Source: CAZART01 sp964487555 (lineage in GTDB: Bacteria > Bacteroidota > Rhodothermia > Rhodothermales > VXPQ01). From it: DNA of 30,875 nt. Shown piece by piece: positions 1-6,575 of the stretch. Position numbers and translations under genes: made by a program. Within the stretch, counting starts at the first letter, position 1, and every line of letters starts with the position of its first letter. The notes below the pieces were generated by a model. It was not told the DNA's origin. It made no database searches and was given only the letters and a program-made list of their open reading frames with translations. The stretch is from contig CAZART010000063.1 of NCBI GenBank assembly GCA_964487555.1, positions 1 through 30,875 on the forward strand, in the 5' to 3' direction.

Positions 1-9
1 CGAAGACCG

Positions 10-160
10 GCTCCCTTGAAAGAAGTTGTCAGGTTCTTTTACGCATTCCGCTACAGGCGGTGCAAAATCTTATCCCTCTCGGGATAAGTACGTCCCTTAA
101 ATCGGGATTATTTCTACCTGTTCCTTGAAGACTATTTAAACAGCAGCAGCTCTGGAAGTC
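10..160 (-). ncRNA. ssrS: Structured RNA downstream of zapA, candidate 6S RNA
   Basis: The minus strand can fold into a long rod. The sequence at 121-130 pairs with 15-24 over ten positions with one C-C mismatch, 116-120 (CAGGT) pairs with 30-34 (ACCTG), and 154-158 pairs with 11-15. Inside the rod are an 8-bp hairpin with a GAGA loop at 69-88 and a small CCGC/GCGG hairpin near 50-62, separated by unpaired A/U-rich stretches. A long closing stem, an open central bubble and an apical hairpin is the 6S plan, and 6S RNA follows zapA in many bacteria. 6S RNA binds the sigma70 holoenzyme as an open-promoter mimic. The strand is chosen from the zapA direction; ends are approximate. It could be another structured RNA or a 3' UTR element. 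Confidence 0.45.
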
Positions 161-211
161 AAGATTCAGAGGATCCGCCGGATTGTCCGAGGGGTAACCG
201 AAGGGGTGACT

Positions 212-514
212 TTACTTGGATTTGCCATTGACGGCGAGCGCCTCGTTGAGCGTTCTCGCCATATCACCAAGCTCGTCCTCCAGAAGGTGGTCAAGGTCGG
301 CTCGCTCGTCGCGCTCCGTAAACAGCTCCTCTGCGATAGCCATCGCCGTAATGATCGTCGCCGTGACTTCCGACTGATCCGGATGCGTCCGCCGAAATTC
401 CCTGACCTTGGAATCGACGTAGTCGGCAAGCTCCCGCGTGCGCTCCTCGTCCTGGCGCTTTACGACCAGGGAGAACTCGCGGTTTAAAATGCGAACGCGA
501 ATGGAATTCGGCAT
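212..514 (-). CDS. zapA: Cell division protein ZapA
   Basis: A 100-residue protein of the ZapA family, which binds and bundles FtsZ filaments at the Z-ring. The N-terminus (PNSIRVRILNREFSLVV) is the usual beta-strand globular head, residues about 22-45 carry the family-typical start RTRELADYVDSKVREFR, and residues about 50-95 form the helical, coiled-coil dimerisation segment (TATIITAMAIAEELF). Length matches the family. It lies 11 bases downstream of a coiled-coil protein gene and probably shares its transcript, which begins further up in the pheST region. Confidence 0.9.
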   Translation of the reverse strand: MPNSIRVRILNREFSLVVKRQDEERTRELADYVDSKVREFRRTHPDQSEVTATIITAMAIAEELFTERDERADLDHLLEDELGDMARTLNEALAVNGKSK

Positions 515-525
515 GGCTCAGCTGT

Positions 526-945
526 TCACGAACGTTTTCGCTCAGTTTCAAGGTAACGGTCGATCGCCTCGATGAATCCGCTGATCTTTCGCCGCAGCAG
601 CTCAGGTTCATGTTCGAGCGATAGAAAGGTACCCTGCGGATCGACGTTCGGGCGTGCTTCAAGCTCCTTGATGCGTTCCGACAACGCCTGATTTTCTTCG
701 CGCAGCCGCTTCAGCTCGTGCGCGACGTTCTCGACGCGATCTCGAAGACGCTCGAGCGAGCTCATGCTCTTGAGGCTGACGTGCTCGCTGGCCTTGCCTG
801 TACTGCGGCCGGAGGAAGACGAGCCCGCAAGGTCCTTTTTTTCGGCCGAAGGCTTGCCGGACGCAGCGCCACCATCCGGCGATGCTCCGGTCGGTGCGCT
901 CTGACGATCCGGTTCTTCGGTAGAAGGATTCGACTTGTCTGCCAT
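526..945 (-). CDS. Coiled-coil protein between pheT and zapA
   Basis: A 139-residue protein. Residues about 1-60 are a low-complexity Ser/Pro/Gly/Lys region, and residues about 65-105 form a clear heptad-patterned coiled coil (SSLERLRDRVENVAHELKRL, then NQALSERIKELEA). A conserved-looking tail around LEHEPELLRRKISGFIEAID follows. No catalytic motif is seen. The gene directly precedes zapA with an 11-base gap, which suggests a cell-division or FtsZ-ring accessory role of the ZapB kind; that is inference from shape and neighbourhood. I chose the ATG at 945; an in-frame GTG at 1050 would add 35 unremarkable residues. Neither start has a strong Shine-Dalgarno sequence. Confidence 0.65.
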   Translation of the reverse strand: MADKSNPSTEEPDRQSAPTGASPDGGAASGKPSAEKKDLAGSSSSGRSTGKASEHVSLKSMSSLERLRDRVENVAHELKRLREENQALSERIKELEARPNVDPQGTFLSLEHEPELLRRKISGFIEAIDRYLETERKRS

Positions 946-1119
946 CGTACGCGTTGAGGCGCTGCCTGGGGTGGAACCGTCAAAATTTCGCCCCGCCTCG
1001 CTCGTGAACGATAAAGTCGGGGTACTCAAATCAATATAAGGATACCTCACAGAACTTCATCTTCGCTCCGAACACGGTTGAGGCAGACCGCGCTGCCATA
1101 AGCGTGGGCGGGCCGGCTA

Positions 1120-1190
1120 TAGAGGAGGCGTGTCTTTGCCGCGAGGCCCTGAGGCGGCCTGCCCCCAGCTGCGAGGCTCAGAGGAGCGGC
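1120..1190 (-). repeat. Degenerate tandem copies of the pheT 3' end
   Basis: Just after the pheT stop codon the minus strand has two roughly 30-base segments that resemble the pheT end. The gene ends GAGCTTCGCGGC-TGA-GGCC; next come GAGCCTCGCAGC and then GGCCTCGCGGC at about 30-base spacing, each followed by a CGCC/CCTC-rich stretch. The likeness is much weaker than at the other three gene ends described here and may be chance in G+C-rich DNA. Confidence 0.3.
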
Positions 1191-1191
1191 C

Positions 1192-3678
1192 TCAGCCGCG
1201 AAGCTCGGCGCCGTGATCGCTTTCAAGTGCGGCCACGACGTCGTTAACGCGGTCGTCCACCTCTTCGTCGAGGAGTGTGCGGTCGGCGCCGAATCGAAGT
1301 GAGAAGGCGACGCTTTTTTTCCCCTCCCCGATGTGCGCCCCTTCGTAGAGATCGAAGACATCTACGTCCTTCAGGAGATCGCCCGCAACGTTGCGAATCG
1401 TCCGCATCATGGGCCCGGCGGGCTGCTCGCGATCGACGATGACGGCGAGGTCCCGCTCCACGACGGGATGACGGCTCACGGCATGGTAGCGACGCACGAG
1501 ATGCGGCGCAGCCAGCGTGGTTACCGTCTCCCAATCGATCTCGGCCACAAAGACGGGGTCCGGCAGATCGAAGTCGTCCGCGACGGCGTCGGAAAGCCGT
1601 GCAAGTATTCCGATGCGCGTCGCGCTCGAGAGGATCGTCAGATGATGGCGCGTGACGCCCGTAGGCCTGTACTCCGGCTCAAAATCGACGTCCGGCAGGC
1701 GGATGGACTCCAGAAGAAGTGTCACGGCGCCCTTTAGATCGTAGACGTCTACGGGACGAACTTCCACGTCCCAGCTCCCCTCGGTGGCCGGTCCGCTCAT
1801 GGCTATCAGAAGCGATTCGTGTTCCGCATACCCCGGCACGATCGTATCCGGGCGGCCGGTCTTCCGATAAACGTGGCCGAATTCAAAGAAACGGAGGGGG
1901 CGCTGTCCGTGCTTGTGATTGAAGGTCAGTACTTGCAATGCGCCCGGTAGCAGGCTCGGCCTCATCGCGGCCATTTCCTGTGAAATGGGATTGAGCGTTT
2001 CGACGACCGCGCCGCTCGAGCGCTCCGCGGCCGGCGCGGGCTCGTTGAAACGATCGGCGAGATCGCGCCTGAGCATGCTGTTCGTATAGATCTCACGGAA
2101 ACCGGTGCCGCTCAACAGCGCCCTCGCGGATCCGCGGAGCCGGTCCTCCGGCAGGGCCTGCGGTGTTTTGTTCGGGACGACCGAGCGTGACGGCTCGGGA
2201 ATTCGGTCGAAGCCGTAGAGCCGTACAATTTCTTCGATGACGTCGACTTCGCGTTCGACGTCCGGTCTGTATGTCGGGATGGTGCAGACCAGAATCGGCG
2301 GATCCGCCCGTCGCTCCTCGATCCCGAAGCCGATGGCTTCGAGCAGCGACGTGGCCTTGTCGACCGGCACGTGCACGCCTAGCAGGCTGTCGATTCGCGA
2401 TGTGCGGACCTCGACCGTGCGCGGCTCGATCTTCTCAACGTGCGCATCGACCATGCCCGGCACGATCTCACCACCGGCCAGCTTCACCATGAGCTGTGCG
2501 GCGCGGGCGGCCGCCCAGACCTGGCCATCGCGATCCACACCACGCTCGAAACGGTACGAGGCATCCGTCTGGATTCCCAGGGCCTTCGCGGTCCTGCGGA
2601 TGCTTGTCGGATCGAAGTAGGCACTTTCGATCAGCACGTTCTTCGTCTCGTCCGTCACTTCCGAGTTTTCGCCCCCCATCACCCCGGCGATCGCCACGTC
2701 CCGCTCGCCGTCGGCGATCATCATCGTGCCGGGCGGAAGCGTGCGCGCTTTGTCGTCGAGCGTGGTAAACGGCGTCTCGGATTCGGTAAGCCGAACACGA
2801 ATGGTCGCACCGGCGATCTCGTCGAAGTCGAAGGCGTGGAGAGGCTGCCCCGATTCGTGCAGCACGAAGTTCGTGACGTCGACGATGTTGTTTCGAGGAC
2901 GCAGGCCGATAGCGGTGAGGCGGCGCTTGAGCCAGTCCGGCGATTCGGCTACGGTGACACCGCGCACCAGCAGGGCTACGTAGCGGGGGCAGGTGTCGGG
3001 GGTGAGCAACTCCACCGTGACGGCCGAGGCGACTTCCCCTCCTTCTCGCGGGAGGGCGACGGCCGGTTTCTGAAGATTGACGCCCGTCAACGCGGCGACG
3101 TCGCGGGCGACTCCGATGTGGCTCGTCGCGTCGGGACGATTGGGAGTGATGGAAACGTCGAGTACCGCATCGGACGGCTCTATGCCTCGGTCCCGGAGAT
3201 GCTCGGCGAATGATTGTCCGATGGCGGCGTCGATCGGAAGCACCATAACGCCGCTGTGATCCGTCGAAAGGCCGAGTTCGTCCTCGGCACAGATCATTCC
3301 TTCCGAGTTCTCGCCCCGGATCCTTGCCTTCTTGATCTCGACGGGCAACCGCTCCTCCGGATTCTCCCTGCTGGGCAGCATGAGCGTCGTGCCGACGGTG
3401 GCAACCGGCGCCTTCTGCCCGGCCGCAACGTTCGGCGCACCACAGGCAATCTGCACGGACTCACCGTTTCCGAGATCCACGTCGCAGAGCGTAAGACGGT
3501 CCGCATTCGGATGGGGACGCACCGCACGCACGTGTCCCACGACGACCCCCTCGAGGTTCGAGCCGATGCGTTCGACGTCCTCCACCTCGAGCCCACCCAT
3601 CGTCAGCGTCTCCGCCAGCGCGGCGGCCGAGGCCGTGAGGGGGACGTACTGCTTCAGCCAGTTGTAGGAAATCTTCAT
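1192..3678 (-). CDS. pheT: Phenylalanyl-tRNA synthetase beta subunit
   Basis: An 828-residue beta subunit of the (alpha-beta)2 PheRS, which with PheS charges tRNA-Phe. It begins with the family start MKISYNWLKQYVPL. Residues about 40-160 are the EMAP/OB-type tRNA-binding domain (VVVGHVRAVRPHPNADRLTL), about 210-400 the B3/B4 editing domain (LRPRNNIVDVTNFVLHESGQ, PLHAFDFD), about 405-480 the B5 domain, about 490-700 the catalytic-like core, and about 735-828 the C-terminal FDX-ACB anticodon-binding domain (VSRHPVVERDLAVIVD). Length is typical. It starts 90 bases after the end of pheS and is probably co-transcribed with it, under the control element upstream of pheS. Confidence 0.97.
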   Translation of the reverse strand: MKISYNWLKQYVPLTASAAALAETLTMGGLEVEDVERIGSNLEGVVVGHVRAVRPHPNADRLTLCDVDLGNGESVQIACGAPNVAAGQKAPVATVGTTLMLPSRENPEERLPVEIKKARIRGENSEGMICAEDELGLSTDHSGVMVLPIDAAIGQSFAEHLRDRGIEPSDAVLDVSITPNRPDATSHIGVARDVAALTGVNLQKPAVALPREGGEVASAVTVELLTPDTCPRYVALLVRGVTVAESPDWLKRRLTAIGLRPRNNIVDVTNFVLHESGQPLHAFDFDEIAGATIRVRLTESETPFTTLDDKARTLPPGTMMIADGERDVAIAGVMGGENSEVTDETKNVLIESAYFDPTSIRRTAKALGIQTDASYRFERGVDRDGQVWAAARAAQLMVKLAGGEIVPGMVDAHVEKIEPRTVEVRTSRIDSLLGVHVPVDKATSLLEAIGFGIEERRADPPILVCTIPTYRPDVEREVDVIEEIVRLYGFDRIPEPSRSVVPNKTPQALPEDRLRGSARALLSGTGFREIYTNSMLRRDLADRFNEPAPAAERSSGAVVETLNPISQEMAAMRPSLLPGALQVLTFNHKHGQRPLRFFEFGHVYRKTGRPDTIVPGYAEHESLLIAMSGPATEGSWDVEVRPVDVYDLKGAVTLLLESIRLPDVDFEPEYRPTGVTRHHLTILSSATRIGILARLSDAVADDFDLPDPVFVAEIDWETVTTLAAPHLVRRYHAVSRHPVVERDLAVIVDREQPAGPMMRTIRNVAGDLLKDVDVFDLYEGAHIGEGKKSVAFSLRFGADRTLLDEEVDDRVNDVVAALESDHGAELRG

Positions 3679-3768
3679 CGTAGAAGTGCCGGATTTGGGA
3701 GAGAGGGAGGGCAGCGGACAGGCACAGTCAGGTGCGCATCCTCGTAGTCTCTTACCCTTCGCCCTGGT

Positions 3769-4785
3769 TCAAAACTGCTCGAGGAAGCGAATATCGTTTT
3801 CGTAAAACACGCGGATGTCGTCTATCCCGTACCGCAGCATCGCGATCCGCTCCACGCCCATCCCGAAGGCGTAGCCCGTATAGCGCTCCGCATCAATCTC
3901 CACGGATTCGAACACGTTCGGATCCACCATGCCGCACCCCAGGATTTCGAGCCATCGGCCGCCCTGGGGTAGCGTCTCATCCACCCACCAGATGTCGACT
4001 TCAGCGCTGGGCTCGGTAAACGGGAAGAAGCTGGGTCGGAAGCGCATCCGCACGTCGTCTCCGAACATCGCCTGGGCGAACATATGGAGCAGGTGCTTCA
4101 GATCCGCGAAAGTAACGCCCTCATCCACATACAATCCCTCGACCTGGTGAAAAAGGCAGAACGACTTGTAGGAGATGGCTTCATTTCTGTAAACGCGGCC
4201 CGGCGCAATCACGCGAAGGGGCGGTTTTTCGCGCTGCATGACGCGGATCTGGACGGGCGACGTATGGGTGCGGAGCACGACGCCGCCGGTGCCGTCCTCG
4301 TTGGTGCGCTCGAGAAAGAACGTGTCCTGCATATCCCGCGCGGGATGGTCGGGCGGAAAGTTCAGTGCCGTGAAATTGTGCCAGTCGTCTTCGATTTCCG
4401 GACCTACCGCAACGGAAAATCCAAACCGCTCGAAGACGTTCTTGATGTCTTCGAGCGTTTGGGTGATGGGGTGGATCGATCCGGAAGGGACCGGGCGTCG
4501 GCCGGGGAGGGTCAGATCGATGCTCCGATCCGAACGATCTTCGTCGCCGTTCCTCAGCGATTCGAACGCCTCGAGCCGTTCCTCAGCGAGCTGCTTCAGC
4601 GCGTTTACCTGCTGGCCGAACTCCCGCCGGTCCGCCGGCTCCACGTTCTTGATCTGCTTGAAGAGATCCGTGATGCGGCCCTGGCTTCGTCCGAGATACT
4701 TGATCCGGAAGTTCTCGGCCGCTTCTTCGGAATCGATCGATTCCGATTCGATGTCCTGTCGGAGTCTGTCGACGGTTTCGAGCAT
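3769..4785 (-). CDS. pheS: Phenylalanyl-tRNA synthetase alpha subunit
   Basis: The catalytic subunit of PheRS, 338 residues from the ATG at 4785. The N-terminal helical arm spans residues about 1-80, followed by the class II core. Motifs seen include PGRRPVPSGSIHPITQTL, HTSPVQIRVM, the ILGCGMVDPNVF segment and the motif 3 region GFGMGVERIAMLRYGI-like (here YAFGMGVERIAML). The open frame continues upstream to 4866, but those 27 residues run into the terminator hairpin and do not look like PheS, so the start MLETVDRLRQ is preferred. The gene lies 87 bases downstream of an intrinsic terminator, which makes it a likely target of transcription attenuation. Confidence 0.96.
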   Translation of the reverse strand: MLETVDRLRQDIESESIDSEEAAENFRIKYLGRSQGRITDLFKQIKNVEPADRREFGQQVNALKQLAEERLEAFESLRNGDEDRSDRSIDLTLPGRRPVPSGSIHPITQTLEDIKNVFERFGFSVAVGPEIEDDWHNFTALNFPPDHPARDMQDTFFLERTNEDGTGGVVLRTHTSPVQIRVMQREKPPLRVIAPGRVYRNEAISYKSFCLFHQVEGLYVDEGVTFADLKHLLHMFAQAMFGDDVRMRFRPSFFPFTEPSAEVDIWWVDETLPQGGRWLEILGCGMVDPNVFESVEIDAERYTGYAFGMGVERIAMLRYGIDDIRVFYENDIRFLEQF

Positions 4786-4872
4786 AGACGTTGGGCTTGG
4801 AGTCACTGGCGCCACGGCGGTGTGCGACGCCGGTTCATGCAAGGAGGGGTGCGGTGCGGGACGCACGAGACC

Positions 4873-4913
4873 AAAAAAAATCCCGCCAGGCCTGTCAAAC
4901 AGGGGCGGGATTT
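4873..4913 (-). terminator. Intrinsic terminator in the pheS leader (attenuator terminator)
   Basis: On the minus strand a perfect 10-bp stem AAATCCCGCC / GGCGGGATTT (4904-4913 with 4878-4887) carries an inner CCTGT/ACAGG extension and runs straight into eight T. It lies after rplT and 87 bases before pheS. Six bases of its 5' arm (CGCCCC, 4902-4907) can instead pair with GGGGCG at 4942-4947, just after the leader ORF stop. The pieces therefore fit an attenuator rather than a plain operon end. A plain rplT terminator remains possible. Confidence 0.8.
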
Positions 4914-4949
4914 GAATCTCGAAGCGCGCAGCGCACTGCGGCGCCCCCG

Positions 4950-5024
4950 TTAGGAGCAGGAGGGACGCAGGCTAAAAAATCGGTTTGATCGAGTGCGCTG
5001 GATCATGACGGTCTTTCTCGGCAT
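4950..5024 (-). CDS. Putative Phe leader peptide upstream of pheST
   Basis: A 24-codon ORF beginning 11 bases after the rplT stop codon; an internal ATG at 5006 would give 18 residues. The peptide ends RSNRFFSLRPSCS, with the tandem Phe codons TTT TTT at 4974-4979. The next codons include CGTCCC (4962-4967), which can pair with GGGGCG (4942-4947). A ribosome stalled on the Phe codons would cover CGTCCC and free GGGGCG to disrupt the terminator at 4873-4913. This is the logic of the pheM leader peptide upstream of pheST in E. coli, at the same place in the gene order. The peptide has only two Phe codons, fewer than known leaders. Function is inferred from position and pairing only. Confidence 0.5.
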   Translation of the reverse strand: MPRKTVMIQRTRSNRFFSLRPSCS

Positions 5025-5035
5025 GCCGCTCGTTT

Positions 5036-5380
5036 TTACGAAACGTGCTGTACGACCTGACTGAACGTATCGGGATGATGCACGGCGAGATCGGCGAGCA
5101 CCTTCCGGTTCAGCTCGACCTCGGACTTACGCAAGGATCCCATCAGCCGCGAGTAGGTGGTGCCGTTCAACCGGGCGGCCGCATTGATGCGGGCGATCCA
5201 CAGACGGCGAAACTGGCGCTTGCGCTGCCGCCGATCGCGATACGAAAACTTGAGAGCGCGTTCGACGGTGTTTTTCGCCACCGTATACACTTTGCTCCGG
5301 CTGCCCCGATAGCCTTTGGCCATCTGAAGCACTTTCTTCCGGCGCCGTCGCGAAGCAACTTTGTTTGTAGCGCGTGGCAT
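5036..5380 (-). CDS. rplT: Ribosomal protein bL20
   Basis: A 114-residue large-subunit protein with the standard start MPRATNKVASRRRRKKVLQM, the segment AKGYRGSRSKVYTVAKNTVE, and the globular C-terminal RNA-binding half (LWIARINAAARLNGTTYSRL). Length and composition are typical. bL20 binds 23S rRNA early in assembly and in several bacteria also represses its own operon through an mRNA mimic. The gene lies 78 bases after rpmI. The ORF with Phe codons and the pheS terminator follow immediately. Confidence 0.97.
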   Translation of the reverse strand: MPRATNKVASRRRRKKVLQMAKGYRGSRSKVYTVAKNTVERALKFSYRDRRQRKRQFRRLWIARINAAARLNGTTYSRLMGSLRKSEVELNRKVLADLAVHHPDTFSQVVQHVS

Positions 5381-5458
5381 AACTATATCGTCATTTTATA
5401 GCGTGTAGTGAAGCAGAACGGATAGGTCTGATCAGCCGATGCGGGCGTGATCAGCCGA

Positions 5459-5653
5459 TCAAGTCTGAATAAGCTGCTTGATACGCGGAACGTCCGTCTT
5501 GTCGACGAGCGTCTTCTTGCGAAGGTTGCGCTTACGCTTCTGCGACTTCTTCGTCAGGATGTGGCTCGTGTAGGCCTTCTTCCGTTTAATTTTTCCCTTT
5601 GCGGTAACCTTGAATCGCTTCTTGGCCCCGCTATTTGTCTTCATCTTCGGCAT
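5459..5653 (-). CDS. rpmI: Ribosomal protein bL35
   Basis: A 64-residue basic protein starting MPKMKTNSGAKKRFKVT and containing GKIKRKKAYTSHILTKKSQK, which is characteristic of bL35. The frame is open for 17 more codons upstream to 5704, but the family start at 5653 is clear and the upstream residues are not L35-like. The gene lies 267 bases after infC, and an intrinsic terminator sits about 80 bases before its start. It is followed by rplT as in most bacteria. Confidence 0.96.
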   Translation of the reverse strand: MPKMKTNSGAKKRFKVTAKGKIKRKKAYTSHILTKKSQKRKRNLRKKTLVDKTDVPRIKQLIQT

Positions 5654-5732
5654 GAGAACAGGCTCGTCTCTTCTCGAAAAAACGGGACGATCCGCGTCGT
5701 CCACTTCGCTAATGCGGCCCCTAATACAGACG

Positions 5733-5765
5733 AAAAAAAGAGGCGTTCCGTCGGACCGCCTCTTT
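5733..5765 (-). terminator. Intrinsic terminator between infC and rpmI
   Basis: On the minus strand the stem AAAGAGGCG / CGCCTCTTT (5757-5765 with 5737-5745), extended inside by TCC/GGA, is followed by seven T (5733-5739). It lies after infC and about 80 bases before rpmI. It may simply end the infC transcript, or it may be a conditional terminator for rpmI-rplT. In other bacteria bL20 controls this operon at neighbouring positions. Confidence 0.75.
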
Positions 5766-5920
5766 GGCTGTCAAGGAATGACTAATTTCAAAGTTTACCG
5801 TCGATCGCGGTGAAGCGCAAACGCCACCCATCCCATTTCGTCCGGAGTACGGCGAATTTAGAATGAAGGCAGCGTACGTCGCGAGCAAAAGGAACGCCGG
5901 AAAGGTTGCGCCCTGCGGAA

Positions 5921-6430
5921 CTACTTTCTCTGAGGCGCGAGAATGGTCGTCATCCTGCGTCCTTCCATCCGCGGCGGCTGGTCGATTTTGGCGATATCCT
6001 GCAGCTCTTCGATGAAGCGCCGCAGCAGATCCATTCCCTGGTCCTTATAAATAATATCGCGACCGCGGAACTGGACCCATGCCTTCACCATGTTGCCGTC
6101 TTCAAGAAAGCCGCGAGCGTGACGCGTCTTGAATTCGAAATCGTGCGTGTCCGTATGCGGACGGAAGCGGACTTCCTTAAGCTGCACGTTCTGCGATTTC
6201 TTGCGCTGCTCCTTCTCCTTCTTCTGCTGCTCGTAGCGAAATTTGCCGTAATCGATGATCTTACAAACCGGCGGCCTGGCCGTCGGCGCGATCTCTACGA
6301 GATCCAGCTGAAATTCCTGGGCCCGCTTAAGGGCCTCATCGACCGGCACGATGTCGTGTTCGCCGTCCGGCTGAACGACGCGCACCTTAGGTGCCTGGAT
6401 TTCTTCGTTGACGCGAACTTTGTCGGCGAT
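5921..6430 (-). CDS. infC: Translation initiation factor IF-3, non-canonical start codon
   Basis: IF-3 binds the 30S subunit and monitors start-codon and initiator-tRNA pairing. The N-domain motif VRVNEEIQAPKVRVV is followed by the lysine-rich linker (QQKKEKEQRKKSQ) and the C-domain (MVKAWVQFRGRDIIYKDQG). The only standard start, GTG at 6385, would remove RVNEEIQAPK, which the family conserves. Upstream the frame is closed by TAG at 6461-6463 and contains no ATG, GTG or TTG. Initiation is therefore probably at ATC 6430 (169 residues, used here) or ATT 6460 (179 residues). AUU starts in infC are the known basis of IF-3 autoregulation in E. coli. Which codon is used is inference. Confidence 0.9.
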   Translation of the reverse strand: MADKVRVNEEIQAPKVRVVQPDGEHDIVPVDEALKRAQEFQLDLVEIAPTARPPVCKIIDYGKFRYEQQKKEKEQRKKSQNVQLKEVRFRPHTDTHDFEFKTRHARGFLEDGNMVKAWVQFRGRDIIYKDQGMDLLRRFIEELQDIAKIDQPPRMEGRRMTTILAPQRK

Positions 6431-6575
6431 AGCTTTTGGGGATCTGGTTAAACAAACAATCTACAGGCGCCGCGCGATTTCCGGCGGCGCTAATAACGTC
6501 TCACGCAGCGAAGGAAGGGAAGGTTTCCGTCTCACCGGCATCCTGTCGCCGCAATTCGCGGCCGCCGGGCGATTC

